A stretch of 64,000 nucleotides of DNA, from NCBI GenBank assembly GCA_049514435.1, contig JBEKVB010000003.1:183394-247393 (forward strand), written 5' to 3'. The stretch is from UBA4810 sp002479215. Its GTDB lineage: Bacteria > Desulfobacterota > Syntrophia > Syntrophales > Smithellaceae. The notes under the pieces were generated by a model. It saw only the letters and a list, made by a program, of their open reading frames with translations, searched no databases and was not told the origin of the DNA. The first letter of the stretch is position 1; every line of letters starts with the position of its first letter. This document shows positions 26,414-34,896 of this stretch, one piece after another. A program made the translations under genes and the position numbers.

Positions 26414-27652
26414 CTATGCCTCGGCATTTTTTAGCGCCGCTGCCAGATAAATAGAAAATGTCGTTCCGGAATTGACGATGGATTCCACGGTAATCAAGCC
26501 ATTGTGGTTTTTGATAATGGAATCGCTGATCGCCAGCCCCAGACCGATTCCTCCCCGTTCCTTCTTCTCTTTGGTTGTAAAATAGGGATCGAATATCCGG
26601 GAAAGGTTTTCTCTGGGTATGCCAATGCCAGTGTCTTTAATAATAATCCGGATATAGTTGCCTTGTCCCAGCGTCCGAATATTTGTTACGGTCGTTGTAT
26701 TTTCGGCAATAAGCTCCACGGTGCCACCGTTAGTCATGCCTTCCTTGGCGTTAATTAAAATATTTTCTATCACTTGCCTGATTTGTACAGCATCGATTTC
26801 AGAAGGCCACAGGTCTTTTGCTATAGAAATGTTACAAATGACACCGGAATCATTAAAGACATTTTCCGCTGCTTCTCTTAACAGCGGTTCTAATTTTTCC
26901 ACTTTGTGGACAGGATAACCTCCCTGCGCGAATGTAGTCAGCCGGTGAGCTAATTCTTTTGCCTGCAGGCCGGCGCGTTCTACTACGGCCAAACCATCCT
27001 CCATAATTTTGTCCTCATCCGTAGCGGATATTTTGGCCAGAAAGACGTTTCTCAGAATAGCGGTAAGCAGGCTGTCAAAATCTTTGGCCACACCGTCGGC
27101 AAACGTGCCCAGTGATTCCACCTTGCTTCTACGAAGCAGCTCTTCTTCCGCCATTTTTTGTTCGGTAATGTCTTCGAGCGTTTCCATCACGCCGAATATA
27201 TTGTCGTTTGGATCTCTGATGGCCGCGGAAGTTATACGAAACCATTTCCCCTTTTCGCCCAGATCGGGAAAATAATCCGTAACCTCGTAAGCTTCCTCCA
27301 GCAAATTTGATTTCGCCCAGTTTCCAGAGTAAAAATTGGTAATCTGTTCGACCTTGTTATCCAGAATCAAATCTGCCATGCACGGACGCTGTGTTTTATA
27401 AAATACCCGCCAGTGCTGATTGGTGCCGACAATTTCACGAGGGCTGATTTTACTCAGCGCCTGCAAGGCTTTGTTCCAGTAAATTACTTTGTGCTCTTTG
27501 GATATTACGAACGCGGGAATGGGAGAGCCGCGGATAATACTGATTAATTTTAGCTCATCCCGGCGGCCGCGCCACATCACATAGGCAAAGCTGACAATGA
27601 CTGTCATCGCCAGACTCAAAATAAAAATTAGGAAATTAATATTCATGTCCAA
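26414..27652 (-). CDS. Membrane PAS histidine-kinase-like protein lacking the phospho-acceptor His
   Basis: A 412-residue protein: one N-terminal transmembrane helix (7-28), a PAS domain with a PAC end (about 35-165, FVISKEHKVIYWNKALQALS to VMETLEDITEQKM), a dimerisation helix and a HATPase domain. The ATPase boxes are good: N box QVIENILINAKEGM, G1 IIIKDTGIGIP, F box DPYFTTK, G2 RGGIGLGLAI. But the H-box reads LGTFADGVAKDFDSLLTAIL, where relatives have LAGGIAHDFNN; residue 190 is Lys (codon AAA) instead of His. It can bind ATP but should not autophosphorylate at the usual site. No response regulator is adjacent. Confidence 0.9.
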   Translation of the reverse strand: MDMNINFLIFILSLAMTVIVSFAYVMWRGRRDELKLISIIRGSPIPAFVISKEHKVIYWNKALQALSKISPREIVGTNQHWRVFYKTQRPCMADLILDNKVEQITNFYSGNWAKSNLLEEAYEVTDYFPDLGEKGKWFRITSAAIRDPNDNIFGVMETLEDITEQKMAEEELLRRSKVESLGTFADGVAKDFDSLLTAILRNVFLAKISATDEDKIMEDGLAVVERAGLQAKELAHRLTTFAQGGYPVHKVEKLEPLLREAAENVFNDSGVICNISIAKDLWPSEIDAVQIRQVIENILINAKEGMTNGGTVELIAENTTTVTNIRTLGQGNYIRIIIKDTGIGIPRENLSRIFDPYFTTKEKKERGGIGLGLAISDSIIKNHNGLITVESIVNSGTTFSIYLAAALKNAEA

Positions 27653-27835
27653 CTTGCTCTTCGAAAATAATTCAGGCTGAAAATAAATTCCTATTCTAAG
27701 ATATTTTCAGAATAAAAATATTATCTCCGGCTAATGCATTTTAAAATAAGCCAGTTTGCAGGCAATTCGATAGCAAGATTGGAGGAAAAAAGCAAGTGTG
27801 AGGATAGAAAATACAGACAGCGCAGGAAAGCTGGT

Positions 27836-28099
27836 TCATACTCCTGATTTCTTGTAAATTTCCCGCCTGTGGCCAATTCTAAGAATGAGAACGTCGTTAT
27901 CAATGATGGTGAATATTACCCTGTAATCTCCCACTCGCATTTTTCTTAATCCGGCAAATTCACCTTTGAGAACCGGATATGATTCAGCACGTGCAGAGAT
28001 ATCCTTTTCGATTTTGCCAAGAATCCGGCGTGCCTCCTTTTTATCGAGACGGCTGAGGTCTCTTTCAATGGATTTCTTGTATTTGATATTAAAGGCCAA
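27836..28099 (-). CDS. RelE/ParE-family toxin
   Basis: An 87-residue protein with the RelE fold: MAFNIKYKKSIERDLSRLDK, LRKMRVGDYRVIFTIIDNDV and a C-terminal ILRIGHRREIYK. The RVGDYRVIF and HRREIY blocks are typical of ribosome-dependent mRNA interferases of this family. Its start overlaps the antitoxin stop by 11 bases, the usual coupling in type II modules. Confidence 0.9.
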   Translation of the reverse strand: MAFNIKYKKSIERDLSRLDKKEARRILGKIEKDISARAESYPVLKGEFAGLRKMRVGDYRVIFTIIDNDVLILRIGHRREIYKKSGV

Positions 28100-28307
28100 G
28101 AGTTTTCCTCAACCCTTTTCCTGAAATAATAACATCCTTCGGATTTCTCAAACGGTCAATGGCGATCCGCAAATCAGCAAAATCTTCAATATATGCTTCC
28201 AATGCCTTTTGGATATGAAAAGAACGCGGCCTTTCCGTTTCTTTCGCAATATCGTCAAGATGCTTTGTTAACTCGTCGGGAAGACGAATAGACACTGTAG
28301 CTCTCAT
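28089..28307 (-). CDS. Ribbon-helix-helix antitoxin
   Basis: A 72-residue CopG/RHH protein: the beta strand RATVSIRLPDELTKHLDDIA and helix ETERPRSFHIQKALEAYIED form the DNA-binding half; the C-terminal tail should wrap the toxin. It is the first gene of the pair, so it is expected to repress its own promoter, which overlaps short palindromes just upstream. Confidence 0.92.
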   Translation of the reverse strand: MRATVSIRLPDELTKHLDDIAKETERPRSFHIQKALEAYIEDFADLRIAIDRLRNPKDVIISGKGLRKTLGL

Positions 28308-28337
28308 AATATACCCCTTTTAGATTACTTGTGATGT

Positions 28338-28366
28338 ATTGTATACGATTTATTACATGTATGCAA
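28338..28366 (-). promoter_or_regulatory. Toxin-antitoxin promoter with operator-like palindromes
   Basis: On the minus strand TTGCAT and TACAAT are spaced by 17 bases, 30 bases before the antitoxin ATG. The palindromes GTATAC and ACATGT fall within the promoter and could be the RHH operator half-sites. Confidence 0.6.
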
Positions 28367-28426
28367 GAATTATATTTTCAGATCACATGATCACCGGCGG
28401 ATTAATTAAGAAACACCTTTTGATAA

Positions 28427-28459
28427 GTTCCAAAAAGTTACCGGATTGTTGAGCTAGTA
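28427..28459 (+). repeat. Direct repeat, left copy, flanking the membrane-protein gene
   Basis: CAAAAAGTTACCGGATTGTT followed by GAGCTAGT. The right copy at 29057-29090 is about 90 percent identical over 30 bases and in the same orientation. Confidence 0.6.
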
Positions 28460-28507
28460 CCTCTGTGCTATTTATCGGCGTTTCCTTTTACCGTTACCAT
28501 TACTCAG

Positions 28508-29008
28508 TTATTTAACCGCAACTTTAAAGTAATCAATTGCTATAAATGTGAGATTCAAAACAATACTAAAAATAAGACCGGAAGCGATACAACCGAGAAT
28601 TGCGGTTCTAAATTCAACTTCTTTTCTTTCTGACTTGAAAGCTAAAGGCATTATTTCTATAATTATAAAAACAATTATTGCTACGGCAAGAATGGAGATG
28701 ATCATATAAAATTTACCTAATTTTTCAAAGTACTGGTAAATTGTTTGTGATATAAAAAAAACAAATGAAGCAATAATGCCCAAAATTATATTTTTCAGAT
28801 AATATTTTGTGTCAACTTTTTTTGTAAATAGAGGAAAAATGAAAATAAATATTAAAAGAAGAATTGTTCCAACTGTTATTCCGGTAGCAAGCTGTATAAA
28901 AAAGACATTACTCTGATCCATGCTTATATAATATAGCGCAAACAAAATGGCGCTTAAAATTATTGCCTTAAAAATAAGTCTCGAAATAAAGCTTGCGGCT
29001 CTTTTCAT
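28508..29008 (-). CDS. Four-helix membrane protein of unknown function
   Basis: A 166-residue protein with four hydrophobic segments (about 12-30, 35-60, 68-92 and 100-123, with a fifth near 140-158). No known motif was recognised. It has a clear AAGGAG site 8 bases before the ATG. It is markedly AT-rich, and is bracketed by 30-base direct repeats, so it may be a recent arrival. The function cannot be inferred. Confidence 0.7.
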   Translation of the reverse strand: MKRAASFISRLIFKAIILSAILFALYYISMDQSNVFFIQLATGITVGTILLLIFIFIFPLFTKKVDTKYYLKNIILGIIASFVFFISQTIYQYFEKLGKFYMIISILAVAIIVFIIIEIMPLAFKSERKEVEFRTAILGCIASGLIFSIVLNLTFIAIDYFKVAVK

Positions 29009-29056
29009 TAAATTATCTCCTTAAAATTACTTTGATCAGAACTATCTTTAGGGGAC

Positions 29057-29090
29057 TTACCAAAAAGTTACCGAATTAGTGAGCTAGTTC
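29057..29090 (+). repeat. Direct repeat, right copy
   Basis: CAAAAAGTTACCGAATTAGT followed by GAGCTAGT; see the left copy at 28427-28459. Confidence 0.6.
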
Positions 29091-29197
29091 AACCGTCCCC
29101 CATTATTTCCTTGGCGCGAGATTTCAATATATTCCGGTTATAAACCTGCAGGTGGGACAGTAATTTTAATCATCGTCATGTCCTCGCAATGATGTCA

Positions 29198-30079
29198 TTA
29201 ACCCAGAACTTTCTGCATCCACTTCCAGATCGCCCCGAAGGTCTCGTCCCTGTTCACTTCGTTGAAGTTCTCATGATAGTTCTTTTCATGGACGATTAAT
29301 GTCAGGAGCTTTAATGGAATCGAATACAAGGCGTTCTTGCTGCCCTGGATGTCGGCAAGTTGATCTTCGCCGGCCAGGACGGCAAACACCGGGAAACGTT
29401 CCCACGTCTTCATGTTTTTAATCACCCACGCCTGGGTCTTTTCGCTCTCCACGCCCAATTTTGCAGAAGCCGTTGTCCCCCTCAAGCCGATCGCCTCGTC
29501 ATAATGGTGACGGACGGTAATCTTCTCGTCATGGGTTAGCACATCCGTAAGGGCCGGGGGTTTGACGGCGAAGGTTGGATGTATCCTCGCTATTAACTTG
29601 GCGATCTTTTTCATGATGGCCGGGATCTTGACCCTGTTTTCCAGCCAGGGAGAAGAAACGATGAAGCCCTTGATATCGGTCTTTTTCGCCAAGGTCAGGG
29701 CGTACTTCAGGGCGATGAGTGCACCATTGGAATGACAAATGATAAAGATCGGGGCTTGGGGATGGCGCTCTTTCACCCAAGAATAGAATTTGTGTATATC
29801 ATCGACATATTCGTCGTAGGAATTGATATGGAAAAAAACCTTCCCCTTCTCATTGTATTTCGGATAGGTTCCATGCCATCGCAGATCCGGGGCATAGGTG
29901 GCAACACCCTTCTCCTTGAAATACATGGCCGGCGTCACCCAATCACCGCCATGAGCCATACCGCCATGGATACCAATCATCACAGCCTTGACCTCCTGGT
30001 CTGGCAACCATTCATAGACGAGGAGTTTTGTCTTTGCATCAGCTTGAAATAATTCTGTCTTTGTTTCTGAAAAATTCAC
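29198..30079 (-). CDS. Alpha/beta hydrolase (lysophospholipase/monoacylglycerol lipase-like)
   Basis: A 293-residue cytoplasmic alpha/beta hydrolase of the serine aminopeptidase S33/Hydrolase_4 type. The oxyanion strand is GIHGGMAHGGDWV, the nucleophile elbow is CHSNG with the Ser following IFIICH (the first Gly of GxSxG is Cys), the acid is in LAGEDQLAD and the base His in EKNYHENFNE. It probably cleaves an ester or monoglyceride; the substrate is unknown. It lies in the accessory patch with the toxin-antitoxin genes. Confidence 0.85.
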   Translation of the reverse strand: MNFSETKTELFQADAKTKLLVYEWLPDQEVKAVMIGIHGGMAHGGDWVTPAMYFKEKGVATYAPDLRWHGTYPKYNEKGKVFFHINSYDEYVDDIHKFYSWVKERHPQAPIFIICHSNGALIALKYALTLAKKTDIKGFIVSSPWLENRVKIPAIMKKIAKLIARIHPTFAVKPPALTDVLTHDEKITVRHHYDEAIGLRGTTASAKLGVESEKTQAWVIKNMKTWERFPVFAVLAGEDQLADIQGSKNALYSIPLKLLTLIVHEKNYHENFNEVNRDETFGAIWKWMQKVLG

Positions 30080-30480
30080 AAATCATCCTTTATGTCTTTT
30101 TCGATCATCAGTATTTTGTAATCTAGTGTTCAGATATGCGAAAGTGATTAATATGTCAATATCCGATTGTTTTTTGTCAAATTATCGCACGTCCGGGAAT
30201 AATTTGGGACGTCCCGATATTTCCTAGATTAAAACCACCAGAAAGTTAGAACCATACCCTTTGTCATTCCGGGCAAGTAAAATGCGACCCGGCTTGTGCC
30301 CTGTAGGGTTAATCCGGTATTTTATAAAAAAGTATAAAAGCTAGGACTGGTGAGGGTTTGCGTTGTTCTTTAGTGGCTATTGTCAAGAAAAAAAATTTGA
30401 CCCCAGTTTCTCCAGTCATTTTAGTAAAGGGGATTTATACTGCGTGAAAACGCAGCTATGTTTTTATTACCCCTTTAGTA
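30080..30480. other. 400-base intergenic region with a nested palindrome at its right end
   Basis: No gene is visible. At 30425-30477 an outer pair TAAAGGGG/CCCCTTTA encloses a perfect hairpin CTGCGT-GAAA-ACGCAG (30440-30455). It ends 3 bases from the stop codon of the minus-strand gene at 30481 and may terminate it. GGGACGTCCC near 30210 is another short palindrome. Confidence 0.5.
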
Positions 30481-31242
30481 TCATGGATTGACCAGTAATG
30501 GAAACTCGGATGAATCAAGTGCGACGTTGCCCCGCTTTAGGTACTCGAAATATCTGTTCATGATGACCCAAGAACGGCGAGTTACTTCTGTTGTAACTGT
30601 TCCCGGCGTATGCCCTGGCCTTCCATGCCGTGGATTTGCGGAGTAATCGGTAATGTATTTCAGATACGCCTCATCAATTTGAAGCGCCTGTTGAAGCTGT
30701 TGCCACGCCTGTTTGTCATTCGTTCCAGGTGTGGCGACAAGATGCTTTAGACGGTCCATGGCGCGTGCGCAGTCCACAAGGGAAACGTGAGGCAAGGATA
30801 TCGCCGCGACGAGATCACGTAATGCCATGAAAAGCGGGACACTTTGAATGACTTTTGCACATAGTTCACCAAAGCCCTGATCCAGCGAGAATGCAGTGCA
30901 TAGCGCAGCAAGACCCTCGTCTTTTTGGAATATCGGAGAGGCTATCCCGTTTGAGTCGATGAATGTTTCCAAAACTACTGTTAGCCCCCAACCCATCTTG
31001 AATGCGATCAAATCCACTTGCGCGCGACATATATCAAGTGCACGCCTGTAGAACTCACCAAGGTGCTCAGACCTGTATTTTTCAGTTCGACATTCGATAT
31101 CGATCTTCGAGTTTTCAATGTGGCATGTGAATTCCATGGCAAGACCGATATCGGCCTCTTCCCACTTGATGCTTTGATTGAAAGAGACCGTTACTCGCGC
31201 GGGCGGAGGGAGGACTCTTCCGAGAAAGTGGATCGATTGCAT
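30481..31242 (-). CDS. Protein of unknown function
   Basis: A 253-residue cytoplasmic protein. The N-terminal third looks beta-rich (MQSIHFLGRVLPPPARVTVS), the rest helical, with VAATPG-like loop LVATPGTNDKQAWQQLQQAL and PRHGRPGHTPG near residue 210. No family was recognised and there is no signal peptide. Its base composition is richer in GC than the intergenic DNA around it, which suggests import. It has its own isolated transcription unit; a structured palindrome lies at the 3' end. Confidence 0.65.
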   Translation of the reverse strand: MQSIHFLGRVLPPPARVTVSFNQSIKWEEADIGLAMEFTCHIENSKIDIECRTEKYRSEHLGEFYRRALDICRAQVDLIAFKMGWGLTVVLETFIDSNGIASPIFQKDEGLAALCTAFSLDQGFGELCAKVIQSVPLFMALRDLVAAISLPHVSLVDCARAMDRLKHLVATPGTNDKQAWQQLQQALQIDEAYLKYITDYSANPRHGRPGHTPGTVTTEVTRRSWVIMNRYFEYLKRGNVALDSSEFPLLVNP

Positions 31243-31539
31243 TTAGTATCCTACTGGCGCAACTCAGACGCCCAACGTATTAATATCCGAACTTCACTTT
31301 TTCCGATGATTTACATATCATTTTAACACTTCCAAATTATTTATCAAAAAGAAAGAGTAAAAATAACGATCGATGGGTTTACGACATCTTTAGGCCAAAC
31401 CTCAATCAACGGCAGAGTCCCTTACTTTTAGCATATTCTAACAGTAAGATTATAGTTCATTTTAAGTGTATTTTCAATTTTTAAAGCCATTAATTTAGAC
31501 TTTACAAAAGCCCCTGATCCTGATTAAAGTAAGGACGAA

Positions 31540-32523
31540 ATGTCTAGGGAGATATTTTCTGTGAGCAAAGCAAAATTGCCCCAATACGATTATGATACGG
31601 TTATTATCGGCGGCGGGCCGGCAGGTTATACTGCGGGCATTTACACCGCACGCGCCGGGCTTAAAACGCTGCTGGTGGAAGGCGCAGCAACGGTAAGCCA
31701 AATAACCATTACCGATCTAATCGAAAATTATCCGGGAATTCCCGACGGCATTAACGGTTTTGATCTGATGCAGTTATTTAAAAATCAGGCTCTTAAATTC
31801 GGTTTGGAAACACTGGCTAAAGATGTATCTGCAATCAAAAATAATACGTCTTCCCCTGTTATCTGGAATGTTACAGTGGGAGATAAATCCTTCAAAACTT
31901 TAAGTATGATTGCCGCAACCGGCGCGCAGTGGCGCAAACTGGGTGTCCCGGGTGAGGAAGAATTAGCCGGAAAAGGAGTTTCCTACTGCGCTACCTGTGA
32001 CGGCCCGTTTTATAAAAATAAAGATGTGGTGGTTGTGGGCGGCGGTGATACGGCGATTCAGGAAGCTCTCTTTTTAACTCATTTCGCCAAAAAAGTTATC
32101 GTAGTCCATCGCCGTGATAGGCTGCGCGCCGCGGGAATTTTACAAAAAAGAGCATTTGCCGAAAAGAAAATCGAGTTTGCCTGGAAGGCAAATCTGGTTG
32201 AGGTTATCGGCAAAGATTTTGTCACCGGGATTAAGATAGCCAATGTCCAATCCGGAAAAGTAAGTATTATTTCTGCGGAAGGAGTTTTTATCTTTGTCGG
32301 CAGGATTCCCAACACCAGCTTGGTTCAAAATGTTTTAAAATTAGATGCAAACGGCTATATACTAACGGATGATAATATGAATACTTCCGCCGCCGGTATT
32401 TTTGCTGCCGGAGACTGCCGGGCCAAACTTTTCCGGCAAGTAGTAACAGCCGCAGGCGATGGGGCTAACGCAGCGTTCAGCGCGGAGCTTTATGTAGGAA
32501 ATATGAAAGGTGAAGCGTATTAA
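31540..32523 (+). CDS. trxB: Thioredoxin reductase
   Basis: A 327-residue flavoprotein that transfers electrons from NAD(P)H to thioredoxin. The FAD motif is VIIGGGPAGYTAGIYTARAG, the redox Cys are C150 and C153 in SYCATCDGPFY, the nucleotide motif is VVVVGGGDTAIQEALFL, and the final FAD contact is GIFAAGDCR. The usual GGQ is replaced by TVSQ before ITITDLIENYPG. An alternative GTG start lies at 31561 after AGGGAG. The next gene, lgt, begins 55 bases downstream. Confidence 0.95.
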   Translation: MSREIFSVSKAKLPQYDYDTVIIGGGPAGYTAGIYTARAGLKTLLVEGAATVSQITITDLIENYPGIPDGINGFDLMQLFKNQALKFGLETLAKDVSAIKNNTSSPVIWNVTVGDKSFKTLSMIAATGAQWRKLGVPGEEELAGKGVSYCATCDGPFYKNKDVVVVGGGDTAIQEALFLTHFAKKVIVVHRRDRLRAAGILQKRAFAEKKIEFAWKANLVEVIGKDFVTGIKIANVQSGKVSIISAEGVFIFVGRIPNTSLVQNVLKLDANGYILTDDNMNTSAAGIFAAGDCRAKLFRQVVTAAGDGANAAFSAELYVGNMKGEAY

Positions 32524-32578
32524 AACGCCATGCCGCTTTAATGCAACATGGCATAACTTAGCGTAAGGAAATTAAATT

Positions 32579-33424
32579 ATGGAATCTTTAATCAAAGCCT
32601 GGCAACAAATACCTGCGCAAATAAACCCAGCTATCTTCAGTATCGGTTCTTTTCAACTGCGCTATTATAGTTTGATGTACATAGTTGCTTTCGTTATCGT
32701 TTATTTTCTTGTCCTTTACCGAATAAAGCACGAAAAGTATAAATACACAGCCGAAAATATTCAGGACTATCTGGTCTGGGCAATGATTGGATTGCTCATC
32801 GGCGGCAGGCTCGGTTATGCCTTATTTTACAATTTCGGCTATTACTTCCAGCATCCGCTCGAAATAATTTTGCCTTTTGATTTTTCCAACGGCATCAGAT
32901 TTATCGGCATCAGCGGCATGTCTTATCATGGCGGCCTTATCGGCGTTATTGTTATGACCATATTATTTTGCCGCAAACGCAAGATCAAATTTTGGCAGTT
33001 TGCCGACCTCCTTTGCCCGGCTATTCCACTGGGCTACACCTTTGGCCGGATCGGCAATTTTATTAACGGCGAACTCTTCGGCCGGGTAACTACCGTGCCC
33101 TGGGGAATGTATTTTCCGCTTGATCCCTCACATAGCCTGCGTCACCCTTCCCAGCTTTATGAAGCACTGTTCGAAGGAATTGTTTTGTTCATCTTGCTGT
33201 GGCTGATTAGAAAAAAGAAAATGTTTGACGGATTCTTTATCGGAATTTACATTTGTGGCTATGGTTTTGTGCGCTTTTTCATCGAATTCTTCCGTGAACC
33301 CGACTCTCAGCTTGGTTTTGTTTTAGGCCCGCTGAGCATGGGACAGGTTCTGTGTATATTGATGATGATGGCGGGTATCGCCATTATCATCTGGCGCAAG
33401 CAAGCATCCTCTTCCCCTAAATAA
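32579..33424 (+). CDS. lgt: Prolipoprotein diacylglyceryl transferase
   Basis: A 281-residue, seven-helix inner-membrane enzyme that attaches diacylglycerol to lipobox Cys, the first step of lipoprotein maturation. Signatures are SYHGGLIGVI, YTFGRIGNFINGELFGRVT and HPSQLYEALFEGIVLF. At least seven lipoproteins encoded in this window depend on it. TAAGGAAATT precedes the ATG. Likely cotranscribed with trxB and the next flavoprotein. Confidence 0.96.
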   Translation: MESLIKAWQQIPAQINPAIFSIGSFQLRYYSLMYIVAFVIVYFLVLYRIKHEKYKYTAENIQDYLVWAMIGLLIGGRLGYALFYNFGYYFQHPLEIILPFDFSNGIRFIGISGMSYHGGLIGVIVMTILFCRKRKIKFWQFADLLCPAIPLGYTFGRIGNFINGELFGRVTTVPWGMYFPLDPSHSLRHPSQLYEALFEGIVLFILLWLIRKKKMFDGFFIGIYICGYGFVRFFIEFFREPDSQLGFVLGPLSMGQVLCILMMMAGIAIIIWRKQASSSPK

Positions 33425-33437
33425 CGCAGGAGGTTTT

Positions 33438-34769
33438 ATGGGAAAGAATCTGGTCATTGTCGGCGGCGGCGCAGGCGGGGCATCAACCGCCGCCGAGGCT
33501 AAGCGCAATGATCCTTCATTAAATATAACTATCCTGGAGGGAGGAAAGTTTGTTTCTTACGCCTCCTGCCCCACACCCTATTACATCGGTAATGTAATAA
33601 AAGACGAAAATAACTTGATCGCGCGGACGCCGGAGCGGTTTCGCGAAACGGGTATTGACGTTCAATTAAATACCCCAGTGGTAAATATCATCAATAAAGA
33701 GAAAATAGTTAAACTCAAAGACGGCAGAAAATTACCTTTTGACATTTTAGCTTTAGCAACGGGCTCCAAATCGTTGATTCCCGATATTCCCGGTGTTGAT
33801 AAACCCGGAATTTTTACTTTAAAAAATCTGGAAGATGCGATTAAAATCAAGACCTACCTGCGCGAAAATAAATGCCGCAAAGCGGTCATTATAGGCGCCG
33901 GTTTCATTGCCATGGAAATGAGCGAGGGCCTGCACACAGCCGGTGTCAAAACGGTAGTAATCCACAGGGGATCCCTGCCGGTCAATCGCTGGGATGCCAG
34001 GCTCTCCTCGTTCATGCTGGAAGAGCTGAAAAATAATGGTGTGGAGTTTGTGCCCCATGCGGAAACGGCGGCTATCGAAACGGGAACCGAGGGGCCGCTC
34101 TGTGTTGTTACCAATCAAGGCAAATGGGATGCGGATATGATTTTACTTGCTATTGGTATAAAACCGGATATCCGTCTGGCGCAGGAGTTGGAGCTCACAA
34201 TTGGCAAAACGGGCGCTGTCGCTGTAAACCATTTTCAGCAAACTTCTCAAAAAAATGTTTACGCCGCGGGTGATTGCAGTGAATCATGGCATCGCGTGAG
34301 CCGCCGCTGGGTAAACATTCCCTTGGGTGACATCGCCAACAAGCAGGGACGTGTGGCCGGCCGCAATATCGGCGGCAAACCGTTTAAATTCGCGGGAATT
34401 GTCGGGGCGCAGTCTTTTCGGCTTTTTAGTCTGGAAGCGGCGGCGACCGGCATTGATGAGAAGGAAGCGGTGCTTGCCAATTATAATCCTGTCAGCACTT
34501 TGGTTTGGGGAAATGCCATTGTAGGATCACTCGGCGAAAAGAAAATCGGCCTGAAACTTATTGCCGATAAGGCATCGGGAAAATTACTAGGCGCGCAAGC
34601 CGTAGGATTTGCGGGCGCAGTCAGCCGGATTAATTCTTTGTCCGTAGCACTTTGGGCGGAAATGAATCTTGATGAAATCGCCTATTTGGATTTAGCTTAC
34701 TCTCCATTTTTCAGCGGCGCATGGGACATAATTCACAATGCCGCCCGGGTTTTGCGCCGGACGATTTAA
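33438..34769 (+). CDS. CoA-disulfide reductase / NADH oxidase-like flavoprotein
   Basis: A 443-residue pyridine nucleotide-disulfide oxidoreductase of the single-Cys class. The FAD motif is VIVGGGAGGASTAAEA; the redox Cys is C44 in YASCPTPYYIG; the NAD motif is AVIIGAGFIAMEMSEGL; VYAAGDC follows; the C-terminal dimerisation domain ends AYSPFFSGAWD. Such enzymes reduce CoA-disulfide, polysulfide or oxygen with NAD(P)H. In an anaerobe an oxygen-defence or persulfide role is plausible but not shown. AGGAGG lies 7 bases before the ATG. Confidence 0.88.
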   Translation: MGKNLVIVGGGAGGASTAAEAKRNDPSLNITILEGGKFVSYASCPTPYYIGNVIKDENNLIARTPERFRETGIDVQLNTPVVNIINKEKIVKLKDGRKLPFDILALATGSKSLIPDIPGVDKPGIFTLKNLEDAIKIKTYLRENKCRKAVIIGAGFIAMEMSEGLHTAGVKTVVIHRGSLPVNRWDARLSSFMLEELKNNGVEFVPHAETAAIETGTEGPLCVVTNQGKWDADMILLAIGIKPDIRLAQELELTIGKTGAVAVNHFQQTSQKNVYAAGDCSESWHRVSRRWVNIPLGDIANKQGRVAGRNIGGKPFKFAGIVGAQSFRLFSLEAAATGIDEKEAVLANYNPVSTLVWGNAIVGSLGEKKIGLKLIADKASGKLLGAQAVGFAGAVSRINSLSVALWAEMNLDEIAYLDLAYSPFFSGAWDIIHNAARVLRRTI

Positions 34770-34896
34770 TCCCGCGACTTGGAATCCCCCGGCTCCGGCC
34801 GAGGGGAGAAAACGCCGTGACCCGCGGGAGGTCGCATTATTTTAGGGAGCCTCCGGCTCCTGTAGGAGGGGGCTCCACTTAAGGGAAAAAGCTGCT
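34770..34896 (+). promoter_or_regulatory. GC-rich structured leader before terC
   Basis: This 127-base gap is GC-rich with several inverted repeats: GGAGCC-TCC-GGCTCC (34858 region), CCCC/GGGG around CCGGCCGA, and a downstream GGGGGCTCC that can pair with the same arms. TerC genes are often controlled by yybP-ykoY Mn riboswitches, and GGGGAG is present, but the full riboswitch core was not found. It may also contain the terminator of the upstream gene. Confidence 0.35.

Noticed and set aside
34770..34896. Definite yybP-ykoY Mn riboswitch
   Set aside because: Only GGGGAG and general stem content are present; the conserved core could not be matched by eye.
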